Shown piece by piece: positions 34,320-43,349 of a stretch of 64,000 bases of DNA. Source of the stretch: Methylobacterium ajmalii (GTDB taxonomy: Bacteria > Pseudomonadota > Alphaproteobacteria > Rhizobiales > Beijerinckiaceae); assembly GCF_016613415.1 (NCBI RefSeq), contig NZ_JACWCT010000186.1, forward strand, positions 1 through 64,000, in the 5' to 3' direction. A program made the translations under genes and the position numbers. Position 1 is the first letter of the stretch. Every line of letters starts with the position of its first letter. Below the pieces are notes generated by a model, which worked only from the letters and a program-made list of their open reading frames with translations, had not been told where the DNA came from and ran no database searches.

Positions 34320-36449
34320 TCAGAACCGCCCCGCCAGGGTCAGGCGTACGGCGGTCGGCTCGACCGGGTGGAAGTGTCGGTCGGCAACGGCGGCCGCTTC
34401 TCCGGGCAGACGGGACTCGTAGTAGTAGGTGATCTGGTCGGCCCGGGCGTTCGTCAGGTTGAGCACATCGAGGGCGAGGCTCACGCCGTTGTCGAAGGCG
34501 TAGCCGATCCGGCCGTTGAGCAGGGCGGTCGGCTTCGAGCGCACCGAGTTGTCCTCGATCAGGGGCCGGGGACCGAAGTACCGGAAGCGCAAGCTACCGA
34601 ACCAACCCTGGCCCTTGCCGAAGGTGACGCCCGCCGAGGCGATGGTGGTCGGTGCCTCCGGCACGCGCTGGCCGACGGGGTCGCGGTCGGAGAAGCGCGC
34701 GTTGGTGATCGTCAGGTCGCCCTCCAACCGCAGCCAAGGGGTGAGCGCGTAGTGGTTGCTCCACTCGATGCCGAAACGGCGGGTCGGCCGGCTCGGCTCG
34801 GTGGTGCCGGTGTCGCCCTGGAAAAGGTTCTCGGATGCGAAATCGAGCCGGAACAGGGCGAGGCTCGTCTCCAGTCCGGCGATGGAGCGGTTGCGGATCC
34901 CAACCTCGTAGCCGGTCGAGGGGACCAGGAAGGGCGAGCGGCTGATGTTGAACAGCGGGCTTGCCGGATCGACCGTCGCGGTGACGCCGCGGGCGTCGTT
35001 CGAGTGGAAACCACCGCCGTAGTTCAGGTAAATCTCCGTATCCGCCCACGGCCCGAACACCACCCCGAGCTTCGGGTTGACGATGCCGTCGCGAGCCCGG
35101 CCCGAATTTGCCGCGGTGTCGGAGCGGACATCGGCGTAGTACCCGTCGGCCCGGAAGCCGACGCTGGTGCGCAACCAGTCGGTCCAGCGCACCCGGTTCT
35201 CGTAGTAGAAGGCGGCGCTCGCTTCCAGCACTCGGTCGTCGAGCACCGTCGAGCGGTACTGCCGGGCGGTGGTGTTGAACAGGCCGACCCGGATGTCGTC
35301 GGTGCGGGTCTGGACGCCGATCTCGTTCTCCATCGGCAACCCGAACAGGTCGCCTTGGAAGACCCTGGAGATCTCACCGCCGCCGAGCACCCGGGCATCA
35401 CGCTGGCGGAACTGGTCACCGTTGACGGGGTCGTTGAGGAAGTAGGTGAAGTTGTTCCAGAGGTTCATCTGGTAGCGGATCACGTAGGCCGAGGCCCGGG
35501 TGATGCCGCCCGCGCCCGACTGGCTCCAGCGCCCGGAGAGCGAGAAGCGCCCGGTATCGCCGCCGTCGGTGGGATCCAGCGTGCCGTAGCGGCCGATGAT
35601 GCCCTCCGCCACCGCCCGCTCGGGGATCTGGTTTGTGGCGTTCCACTTAGACCAGTAGGCCATGCCGGTGACTGCGAACCCGTCGGTCGCGGTGCCCTGG
35701 CTGTAGCGGGCGACGCCGTTGAGCTTGCGCAGGGCATCGGGCACGACCCACGGCCCGTCATAGGTCTGCGCCTCGCCCGCCACCAGGAGGTTGCCCGTAC
35801 CGAGCGGCACGGAGGCGGCGGAGAGCCCGCGCTTGAAGCCGAAGCTGCCCAGCGTGGTCAGCGCGATGTTGCGGTCGAGCTTGTCGAGGTAGTCGATCCG
35901 CACCGACCCTGCCGAGGCAAAGTCGCCGTCGCGGACGAAGTACGGGCCCTTGTGGAACTCGACCGCCCCAACGAGTTCCGGAATGAGGAAGTTGAGGTCG
36001 GCGTAGCCCTGGCCGTGGGCGTGCGTGCGCATGTTAACCGGCATGCCGTCGACGTGGATGGCGATGTCGGTGCCGTGGTCGAGGTTGAAGCCGCGGAGGA
36101 AGAACTGGTTGGCTTTGCCCTCGCCGGAATGCTGGGTGACGATCAGGCCCGGCACCTCCTCCAGCACTTCGCCCGGGCGGGTGACCGGGCGGCTGTTGAG
36201 CTGCGCGCCCGAGATGATCCCGGCGCTGGCGGAATTGACGGTCATGAGGGCGCCACCGATGCCCGTGACACCGCCGACATAGCCGGCGCTGGCGGACGCG
36301 GCGCCGGACGGCACGGGCGTAGGGGCCGCGACCTCGATCTCGTCGAGGCGGATCTCGCCCGCAGCCTCCTGGGCGTCGGCAGGAGGAGCCACGAAAGTGG
36401 CGACGCAGGTGAAGAACGTTGAAGCGAGCGACAGGCGGGAAGGGGACAC
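34320..36449 (-). CDS. TonB-dependent outer-membrane receptor
   Basis: A 709-residue receptor with signal peptide (LASTFFTCVATFVAPPADAQ), a TonB-box-like EIRLDEIEVAAP, a plug domain (VLEEVPGLIVTQHSGEGKAN, FFLRGFNLDHGTDIAIHVDG) and a C-terminal 22-strand-type barrel ending in phenylalanine (VRLTLAGRF), the outer-membrane assembly signal. No frameshift is visible. It is transcribed from behind a cobalamin riboswitch and followed by a NiCoT permease, so it probably brings a cobalt or nickel chelate across the outer membrane. The histidine-rich stretch MRTHAHGQGYADL in the plug would suit metal recognition (inference). B12 itself is an alternative ligand. Confidence 0.92.
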   Translation of the reverse strand: MSPSRLSLASTFFTCVATFVAPPADAQEAAGEIRLDEIEVAAPTPVPSGAASASAGYVGGVTGIGGALMTVNSASAGIISGAQLNSRPVTRPGEVLEEVPGLIVTQHSGEGKANQFFLRGFNLDHGTDIAIHVDGMPVNMRTHAHGQGYADLNFLIPELVGAVEFHKGPYFVRDGDFASAGSVRIDYLDKLDRNIALTTLGSFGFKRGLSAASVPLGTGNLLVAGEAQTYDGPWVVPDALRKLNGVARYSQGTATDGFAVTGMAYWSKWNATNQIPERAVAEGIIGRYGTLDPTDGGDTGRFSLSGRWSQSGAGGITRASAYVIRYQMNLWNNFTYFLNDPVNGDQFRQRDARVLGGGEISRVFQGDLFGLPMENEIGVQTRTDDIRVGLFNTTARQYRSTVLDDRVLEASAAFYYENRVRWTDWLRTSVGFRADGYYADVRSDTAANSGRARDGIVNPKLGVVFGPWADTEIYLNYGGGFHSNDARGVTATVDPASPLFNISRSPFLVPSTGYEVGIRNRSIAGLETSLALFRLDFASENLFQGDTGTTEPSRPTRRFGIEWSNHYALTPWLRLEGDLTITNARFSDRDPVGQRVPEAPTTIASAGVTFGKGQGWFGSLRFRYFGPRPLIEDNSVRSKPTALLNGRIGYAFDNGVSLALDVLNLTNARADQITYYYESRLPGEAAAVADRHFHPVEPTAVRLTLAGRF

Positions 36450-36564
36450 GGTCGAGACCTGGGTAACGGCAGTGGCACGTCACCGCGAACAAGGCCGCCC
36501 GGATCCCGAAGACCCGTGCCGACACCCGCCAGGACACCCCGCCCGACGCGCTTCGCGCGTGACC

Positions 36565-36745
36565 ACGACTGACGGCAGGTCTCCTGGCTCGCGGGTCGCT
36601 GCCCTCTCACCGTCTTCCCGAGCGAGGCTGCCCAGTGACATGGTGGCGGAAGGCTCACCGCTTACAGTTGCGGGGGCAGCCACGGTCTCGGTGCTTGCAG
36701 CACCTCACCGCGTTCCCTTTTGATCCCCGAAGGGAACCGTCGAGC
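36565..36745 (-). promoter_or_regulatory. Cobalamin riboswitch upstream of TonB receptor / NiCoT operon
   Basis: The same aptamer elements occur as in the copy at 32915. On the minus strand, GGGAACGCGGTGA is followed by GGCTGCCCCCGCAACTGTAA (about 36687-36668), CATGTCACTGGG and the B12 box AGCCAGGAGACCTGCCGTC (36588-36570). Downstream of it on the transcript is a GC hairpin ACGCGCGAAGCGCGT and then a GGCGGGGTGTCC segment that could hide a ribosome site. The leader ends about 115 bases before the receptor's ATG. It should repress the receptor and permease when cobalamin is abundant. Confidence 0.93.
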
Positions 36746-37150
36746 CATTGGTATTTCAGGGTCCTGAGTCGAGTCAACGAGATCGGAGGCAGGAGTCCTG
36801 CGGCCTTCGTGCCGGGGCGCTGGCGACGGGCCAGCGCCCGACAGATCCGCTCACACAATCCACATTATGGTCAAAACTCTTTCGACTTGACCGCGCGAAA
36901 CGCAGATGGTGGTGGAAAACGCTCGTTTTCTCACTGCGAAACGCACATCCGCATTGTGGACCGCGGAGGTCGCAAGCCAAAAATAGTTAGATATTTATGA
37001 AGAAGTAATAATTACCTACGGCACTTTCCTGCAATGAAGTTGCAACTTAAGGCTGAAATTGATTATGAGCGTTCAGCGCATAATTTATGATATTTTTACT
37101 TACGTTGCGCTACCCCTAGTTGGAGAGAGTATCATACGGCGGACGATATC
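36746..37150. other. Intergenic stretch between divergent units
   Basis: About 400 bases with an AT-rich right half (36970-37130). It presumably holds the promoter of the riboswitch-controlled operon on one side and of the TadG-like gene on the other. No gene is supported. Confidence 0.5.
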
Positions 37151-38428
37151 TTGTCCGGTGCGAGCTGGCGTAAACAAGTGTTAACGAAATTGAACGTGGC
37201 CGCGGGAACGTGTGCGCTTGCCCGGGCGCGGGCATTTCAGCGAGACCAGAGCGGCGCGGTCATCATCATCCTCGCTACGGCGCTGCCGGTCCTTGCAATG
37301 GCCACACTTGGAGCCGTGGAGGTGGCCGAGGTCTTCTTCACTCGTACAAAGCTACAAACCATCGTGGACACAGCCGCCCTGAAAGGCGCGGCCGAGTTGG
37401 GCGTTGATCTCTCTACCGCTACCACCGAGCGGACCAGAGTGTTTGCAGACAACTTGGCCGACCCCATGCGCTTGCGCTGGGCTGTCACCTCGTCCGCAGT
37501 GTTGGATCTCAAAGCTTCTGCGATGACGGTCAGTCAAGGCGCAAATCGTCCGTCGTTCTTCCGCAGCCTCCTTCCCCCCGGCGGCTGGAACCTGCACGTC
37601 ACGGCCAAAGCCATCCGCTACGCCAGCGGTCCCTTATGCGTGCTAGGCATCCAGAGCAGCGGCGGCACGGTTGTCGGTCTCGATAGCAGCGGAGCCTTGA
37701 ACGCGGCCGGATGCCTCGTGCAGAGCAACAGCGACCTCGCTGCAACGGGGGGCGCATTGGTGACTGCGGGTGATGCGCGTGCCGCAGGCGGTGCGTTCGG
37801 CGCGATCAGTCCCAACCCCCTCACCGGCACACGCGTCATGCCGGACCCTTTTGCCGCGTTGAACATCGCGTTCCCGACCGGGTGCGATACGACGAGTATC
37901 ACCAGCACAACCTATCTGAACCCAGGGCTTCACTGTGGCGACATCGAGTTGTCCGGCAATGAAACCATTACGCTGTCGGCCGGGGAGCATTACTTTACGG
38001 GCGGATCGTTGACGATGAGCGGCAACGCACAGATCGTCGGAACCGATGCTGTGGTGTTTCTAAAAGATTTCGCGTCGATCAATCTCAACGGCAATGCCGG
38101 TCTGTCTCTGGAAGGGCGCAAGGGAGGGATTTTTGCCGGATTTGCATTGATGACCGATCGTAGCTTTTCAGGAACGATTGAACTCACCGCGAAGAACATC
38201 CGTAAAATGTACGGTACGGTTTATCTTCCGAACGCAACACTTTTGATTGGCGGCAACGGCAACAAGGTATCCGATCAATCGCCGTGGACGGTGGTCATCG
38301 CCAAGAAGTTACAGGTCACGGACAAGGCCACGCTCTACATCAACAGCAACTACGCGGGCGCATCAGTGCCGGTCCCTCAAGGCGTCGGGCCAAGCACCAA
38401 GACGGCCGGCACACGGCTGGCGGAATAA
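37151..38428 (+). CDS. TadG/TadE-like membrane-anchored protein
   Basis: A 425-residue protein with one N-terminal membrane helix preceded by RDQSGAVIIILATALPVLAM, the hallmark of TadE/TadG-like proteins of Flp pilus systems. After the helix comes the conserved TKLQTIVDTAALKGAAELG. The remainder (residues 150-425) is serine-, glycine- and asparagine-rich with strand-forming repeats (SGNETITLSAGEHYFTGGSL, TMSGNAQIVG), suggesting a beta-helical extracytoplasmic domain. The start is uncertain: TTG 37151 gives the full frame, and in-frame GTG codons lie at 37178 and 37196. No other tad genes are present, so it is an isolated copy. Confidence 0.8.
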   Translation: MSGASWRKQVLTKLNVAAGTCALARARAFQRDQSGAVIIILATALPVLAMATLGAVEVAEVFFTRTKLQTIVDTAALKGAAELGVDLSTATTERTRVFADNLADPMRLRWAVTSSAVLDLKASAMTVSQGANRPSFFRSLLPPGGWNLHVTAKAIRYASGPLCVLGIQSSGGTVVGLDSSGALNAAGCLVQSNSDLAATGGALVTAGDARAAGGAFGAISPNPLTGTRVMPDPFAALNIAFPTGCDTTSITSTTYLNPGLHCGDIELSGNETITLSAGEHYFTGGSLTMSGNAQIVGTDAVVFLKDFASINLNGNAGLSLEGRKGGIFAGFALMTDRSFSGTIELTAKNIRKMYGTVYLPNATLLIGGNGNKVSDQSPWTVVIAKKLQVTDKATLYINSNYAGASVPVPQGVGPSTKTAGTRLAE

Positions 38429-38550
38429 GATCTTTGTGTCCGGTAGTAAGGGATCACTTTCTGATCCAAGCGGACATCCGAGACGCTACCACCGTGGTCT
38501 GGATGGGATCGGAGGTCACCCTTCGCACGGTCAAGCTGCTGGGTTCGGCC

Positions 38551-39732
38551 CTAGAGGTACTTCAGCCAAGCGATTTCGCGCCGTGACGCCTTGAAGCACG
38601 AGAACCACGCTGTCGGCAGGTAGAGGGGCACGATCAGCCCAACATACCACAATAACACCCAGGCGTAGTTCGCTACACCGGATAGCAAGCTCTGCGTCGA
38701 GCCCCAAATCGCGTGGGCGGCGTGATACAGCGCCCGCAGCACCGTCAGGTTGAGCAGGTAGAAGAACATCGGGGCACCGCCGAACACCGCCAACGCCGTG
38801 ACGGCTGGAGCAGCGCGCGCCCGCTCCAGGGCGACGAGGAGCAGCGCACCGATCCCAAGCGTCAGCAACAGGAACAGCAGCGAGGGCGGGTACTTCGTCA
38901 GCGCGAAGAAGCTCATCGCCGTCCGCAGGGCGCTGCCGTCGACAACGAACCAGGGCTTCTCGCCGTAGCTGTTCGCGAGGCGCAGCAACCCGAAGGCGAT
39001 CAGCATCATGCAGCCGAGCCCCACAAGACGCCGCTCGCGCGTGCGGACCTCGACCCCGGGCAGGAACCACGGGCCGATCGCGTAGCCGAGCGCGATGACG
39101 CCGATCCATGCAAGCACCGGATAGGTCGTCTTCGCGACCAGTCCGAACGGCAGCGCGATTGTGTCGCGGTGGTGCAGCATGGCCCAGACGGGGAACAAGG
39201 GCTGATCGGGCTGGAGTTGGATCGGGTCGAGAAGGTTGTGACCGTAGGCGATCAGGAGCCCGATCGCGAGGAGGGCCGAGCGCGGCAGGCCGATCAGCGT
39301 CGCGAGGACGATCATGCACACGCCGATGCACCAGATCACCTGAAGCCAGAGGGTCGGACTGGCCACGCCCCAGTACAGTTCGGAGAGGTAGAGGATTTCC
39401 AGGGCCATCAGCACGAGACCGCGCTTCACCAGATAGGCGCGTGTCGCCGCCCGCGTGTGCCGGGTGCTGAAGAGGAATGCGGCCACGCCCGTCAGCGCGA
39501 CGAAGACGGGCGCGCACAGGCTGACCGCGAGGCGGGCCAGATACAGGGCTGGCAGGGCAGTCCTGGCGTCAATCGGATCAGCGACGGGCACGTGCAGGAA
39601 CCACGTCTCGCGCAGGTGATCGAGGAGCATCAGCACCATCACCAGCCCGCGGAGCGCATCGACGGAGCCGATGCGTTCAGACGTGAGCGGTGCACCTGTC
39701 GACGCTGGAAGCGTCACTCGATGCACGCCCAT
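38551..39732 (-). CDS. DUF1624-family membrane protein (acetyltransferase-like)
   Basis: A 393-residue membrane protein with about ten hydrophobic segments. It begins RIGSVDALRGLVMVLMLLDH, and LCAPVFVALTGVAAFLF with FVKRGLVLMALEI-like strings follow, matching the DUF1624 / heparan-alpha-glucosaminide N-acetyltransferase-like group. These proteins are thought to pass acyl groups across the membrane to sugars; the substrate here is unknown. Its ATG overlaps the stop of the preceding siderophore receptor fragment (TGATG), so it was evolved for coupled translation with that receptor and may now lack its normal promoter. Confidence 0.85.
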   Translation of the reverse strand: MGVHRVTLPASTGAPLTSERIGSVDALRGLVMVLMLLDHLRETWFLHVPVADPIDARTALPALYLARLAVSLCAPVFVALTGVAAFLFSTRHTRAATRAYLVKRGLVLMALEILYLSELYWGVASPTLWLQVIWCIGVCMIVLATLIGLPRSALLAIGLLIAYGHNLLDPIQLQPDQPLFPVWAMLHHRDTIALPFGLVAKTTYPVLAWIGVIALGYAIGPWFLPGVEVRTRERRLVGLGCMMLIAFGLLRLANSYGEKPWFVVDGSALRTAMSFFALTKYPPSLLFLLLTLGIGALLLVALERARAAPAVTALAVFGGAPMFFYLLNLTVLRALYHAAHAIWGSTQSLLSGVANYAWVLLWYVGLIVPLYLPTAWFSCFKASRREIAWLKYL

Positions 39733-40700
39733 CAGAAGCGGGCCGTCATGCTGACGGTCACGCGCCGAGGCTCGCCGACGCCGACCCAGAACGAGTTGTA
39801 GGAGCGCTCGTAGTAGGTTGCGTCGAAGATATTGTCGACGTTCAGCCCAAAGCGCAGGTTCTCGTACCGGTAGTAGACGAGGGCGTCGGCAAGCACGTAG
39901 CCCGGCAGCCGGAACCGCTCGTTGCCGCTGTCGCCGAGGCGCGAGCCCACGGCCCGGACGCCGCCACCGATCCCGAAGCCCTTCCAGTCGCCGCCCTGGA
40001 CCTCATACACGCCGAGCAGGCTGCCCGAGTGGCGCGGGATGTTGAGGAGTGGCGAGCCGACCCGCAGGACCTCGTCGCGCGTCACCGCCGCGTCGATGAA
40101 AGCGTAGCCGCCGATCACTCGGAACTCGGGCGTCACCTGCCCGACGAAGCTCAGATCGAAGCCCTGGCTGCGAACGGCACCGGCCGCGATCTGGAAGAAG
40201 AAATCCTCGGGATCGGTGGTGAGGACGTTCTCCTTCTCGATGTGGAAGGCCGCGGCCGTCACGCTCAAGCCCGTGAAGAGGTCGAGCTTGGCTCCGACTT
40301 CGTAGCCGAAGCCCGTCTCCGGGGCGAAGGGCCTCGTCGCGCTGTCGAAGCCGGTGTTCGGACGGAAGGAGGCAGCCACGTTGCCGTAGAGCGAGAGGAA
40401 GGAGAGTGGCTGGTTGACGAACCCGGCGCGCGGCGAGAAGCCGGTGCGGTCCTGCTCTGTGCGTTCCCCGCCGACCTTGTCGCGGAAGGTCTGGTTGTAG
40501 AAGTCGGTGCGGTTGCCGAGCAGGAGCTTCCACTCCGGGCTCAGGGCGATCTGGTCCTGCGCGTAGACGGCGGTATTGCCGACGTTCTCGCTGGCGCTGT
40601 AGCGGCGCGTGAAGGGCGGCTTGGGCTGGCCGTACACCGGGTTGAACAGGTCGAGAGCGAACGGGTCCAGCCGCGGGGTCGAGCGCAGCAGGTTCTCGGT
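39732..40700 (-). pseudogene. TonB-dependent siderophore receptor, 5' end missing
   Basis: About 322 residues of the barrel remain: RYSASENVGNTAVYAQDQIA, LLLGNRTDFYNQTFRDKVGG, YGNVAASFRPNTGFDSATRP, DLSFVGQVTPEFRVIGGYAF, and the end VGVGEPRRVTVSMTARF with the C-terminal phenylalanine. This is the C-terminal half of a ferrichrome/siderophore receptor of roughly 700 residues. Upstream, the frame enters an IS66 transposase end (VAVGRKNYLFAGSEPG), so the plug domain, signal peptide and promoter are gone. It cannot reach the outer membrane in working form. Confidence 0.85.
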
Positions 40701-41510
40701 GCCCGGCTCGGATCCCGCGAACAGGTAGTTCTTGCGCCCGACCGCCACGCAGCGCAGTGCAGCGCCCGCTCGGCCGCGTTGTTGTCGAGGGCGAGACGCC
40801 CGTCATCGAAGGCGCGCATGAGCGCCGGCCAGCGCGCCAGCATGTAGCGCAACGCCTTGGCCAGGTCGGACTGGCTCGGGACCTGGGCCAGGCTCGTCTC
40901 GGCAAACGCCTTCAGCGCCTCGGCCAGCGGCTTCGAGCGGGTTTGTCGCTCGCGAGTGCGCGCATCGGGCGGCTTGCCGTGCATGTCGCACTAGACCCCG
41001 GAGAGCGCCCCGATCCGCTCCAGCGCCTCCACTGCGAGGACCGAGCCCGTCGCGGCGTGCACGTCGATGATCTTGCGGCGCACATGCGCCCAGCATCTCG
41101 CCTCGGTCAGGGCGCCGCCGGCACGGGTAGCCTCGTACAGCCCGTTGAAGCCGGCATAGCCGTCGGCCACCAACACGCCGCAGAAGGCCGCTAGGTGGGC
41201 GAGCGGGCGCTCGCCCCGACGGTCGGGCGAGGCAAAGAACATAGCTGCTGGCGGACGAACGCCGTCGTGGGGGCGTTCGTTTCGCACATAGGTCCACAGC
41301 TGTCCGGTGCTCGCCTTGCCCGTGCCAGGGCCAGCACTAGGATCGACGTGTCATCGCCGTGCAGGACGTCGCAGCCGCCGATCACTTCCCGGCGTAGAAG
41401 CTCCGTCAGCGGCTGCAGCGTGGCTGCAATTGCGCTAAGCCAGCCCGAGCGCGTCGAGGTTGCCAGCACAACGCCGTCGCGCGCAGATCTCGTCTTGGCG
41501 ATACACTTTG
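40701..41510 (-). pseudogene. IS66 transposase relic
   Basis: Several minus-strand frames together give the C-terminal two thirds of an IS66 TnpC: LQPLTELLRREVIGGCDVLH (HGDD catalytic region), AAMFFASPDRRGERPLAHLA, GVLVADGYAGFNGLYEATRA, EARCWAHVRRKIIDVHAATG and DDGRLALDNNAAERAL, then VAVGRKNYLFAGSEPG. Frameshifts occur near 41290, around a stop at 40991-40993, and near 40750. It is a different IS66 subtype from that at 26640-27960. Its end replaces the first half of the siderophore receptor gene. Confidence 0.75.
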
Positions 41511-41513
41511 AAA

Positions 41514-42587
41514 TCAAGACTCAATCAGGTTCATTAGCTGCCTCGCGAGTCCGTCTCTTGGGCCTTTATGATGAGGATCGATCCAAATTCGGCGAGTCTC
41601 GGATAGGCCTGACCCATGTCGTTGATTGCGCCAATGTCCACGCACCCAAACCGGGCAGAGCAGCGGACTATGCTGAGAAATAGTCGCGGCCTTCGGGAGG
41701 CCTCTCCGTGCGGTATCTGGCACAAGGCCAATTCTTACGATCCTAAACAGAGAGCGAACCTCATCACTATTATTGCGATTGGCGCCCTCTCGTAAGCACG
41801 CGGCACGCCGTACACGATCAGACGGCAGTTGGTTGGCCCACATTGCTGGTGCTGCTGCTGCCTGAAGTGAATTTTCTTGGAAAAGTACTGCTCCGACCAT
41901 TTTCTCCATCAAGCGGCAAAAATCAGACAATGCCAAGCCGCTTGCCGCGATCAAATCTCGAGTTGATGGTATTTGACCGGCAAGATCATCTAAAGCGCCG
42001 CCCAACAACTCATCGTGAACATTCTCCGTTCCCATTTCCCAAACGAGGCGGCGCTTGCACCTCGTGTCCTTTGGTGCCAGCACAACCGAGATGGTGGGAT
42101 GACGTAGATCGCCAAATCCAACCGCGAGATCGTGCATTTCAGCAACCCCGTTATCTACGAATATCGCTCCCACCTGCACAGATTGTGAAATCATCCAGGA
42201 ATTCATCGGAAAATCGATATATAGAATTGGAAATTCGCGACAAAGCTCTAACCATTCAGCGATCTCGGGTTCTTCTAGCGCCAATTTCACTAGATGCGGT
42301 ACTAAATGACGTTCCAATCTCAAATTACGAGTTGATATTGCATTTGTATCGCTGTTATCAACTACAAAATAAGAGCACAGCACCGAGAGGAAGCGTTCCA
42401 CTTCAGGTAAAATTTCGCCGGTGCGCTGTGCTTCTACTGCCTTCATAGCGCATCGGGATGTGAGGACGCGCATGGCACCCTCCGGTGTCTTCAGATCGTT
42501 GGGGAGCCGCAAATTAGCAGTCCGGTAAATTTTACGTTGCAGTTCGCATCGTGTCCATGCGAACCAATCCAACCATGTTACGGTCAT
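41514..42587 (-). CDS. Hypothetical protein, unusually low GC
   Basis: A 357-residue protein from ATG 42587 (MTVTWLDWFAWTRCELQRKI); a TTG at 42656 would add 23 residues. The C-terminus VRGHWRNQRHGSGLSETRRI, followed by WIDPHHKGP, matches a motif ('VRGHWR ... WI.P..KG') at the end of many unknown proteins of plasmids and phages. The middle (DFPMNSWMISQSVQVGAIFV, LRHPTISVVLAP) suggests an alpha/beta core. Base composition is clearly lower in GC than the flanking genes, pointing to transfer. No function can be given. Its stop touches the IS66 relic. Confidence 0.65.
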   Translation of the reverse strand: MTVTWLDWFAWTRCELQRKIYRTANLRLPNDLKTPEGAMRVLTSRCAMKAVEAQRTGEILPEVERFLSVLCSYFVVDNSDTNAISTRNLRLERHLVPHLVKLALEEPEIAEWLELCREFPILYIDFPMNSWMISQSVQVGAIFVDNGVAEMHDLAVGFGDLRHPTISVVLAPKDTRCKRRLVWEMGTENVHDELLGGALDDLAGQIPSTRDLIAASGLALSDFCRLMEKMVGAVLFQENSLQAAAAPAMWANQLPSDRVRRAACLREGANRNNSDEVRSLFRIVRIGLVPDTARRGLPKAATISQHSPLLCPVWVRGHWRNQRHGSGLSETRRIWIDPHHKGPRDGLARQLMNLIES

Positions 42588-42964
42588 TGAAGCACCGCTA
42601 AAATCGTACAACTTCAAGCAATCATGTGATGTAATTCCGGATATTGCGTAACACAATTAGCTATATTTTGACGTAAATTGTTTCGGTAGTTAATTTTTGC
42701 AGCATGAATCGCTTGTTTGTGTATCAGCACGAAGCGAACCCCTACAATGATTTTTACCCAAAACATTGATGGTGCATTAAATAACTGGCTCCAAGTGGTG
42801 TCGCGATCGGCGCCGATCGGGACCCCACTTGAATTAGTATTTCCAATTTAGCTTCAAGGGCTTGCCCCTGATCCAGCCTGGGGTAACGATTGGGTGTTGA
42901 TCCACAGCAAGACTCCGACGAGGGCGGTCGAGGACGTCAGGATCGGGTAGAGGCGGTCATCGTG
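42588..42964. other. Intergenic, AT-rich
   Basis: About 375 bases upstream of the low-GC gene, itself AT-rich. It should contain that gene's promoter. No further gene is seen. Confidence 0.45.
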
Positions 42965-43345
42965 CTACTTCTGGGCGTCGCCGTCCGACCGCTCGTAGAA
43001 GATGGTGTCGTGGCCCTCGTGCGCGCCGAAGTAGATGTGGATGAGGGCGAGCAGCGTGCTCGACCCGGCGTGGGGCGGCTTGAGCCAGTTGATGCGCCAA
43101 GCCCCTTCCCCCTGGAAGGCGGAGGCGACGGCGCGCTGGACGACGTCGAGCTCGACCGGTCGCGGCCAGGGCCCGTTCGGGTTGACTAGGTTGCCCTCGA
43201 TCCAGTCGGCGATCGGCGCCGGCTCGTTCGGGACGAGCGCCTGCGTCGCCCGCTTTATCCCGTCGAACAGGACCTCGATGCCGGGCGCGGTGAGGTCCTT
43301 CAGGACGTCGAGGTCGTTGTCGTCAAAGACGTCCCTATGATGCAT
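42965..43345 (-). pseudogene. Phage terminase-like N-terminal fragment
   Basis: A 126-residue frame contains IADWIEGNLVNPNGPWPRPV, NWLKPPHAGSSTLLALIHIY and HEGHDTIFYERSDGDAQK. Large terminase subunits of the GpA type start with 'ADWIExxxxLPxG...' and '...VLKxxRxGxSTLLxAxI', ending the first motif block with 'PTxxDA'. The resemblance is clear in order and spacing but weak in detail, and the protein stops where the ATPase domain should continue. I therefore treat it as a relic; it could instead be an unrelated short protein. Confidence 0.4.
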
Positions 43346-43349
43346 CGCG

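Noticed and set aside
33915..36422. Very long plus-strand open frame (835 codons) over the TonB receptor
   Set aside because: It is antisense to a complete TonB receptor with signal peptide, plug and C-terminal Phe. Its composition (V, G, E, A, R runs) is that of a high-GC shadow frame.
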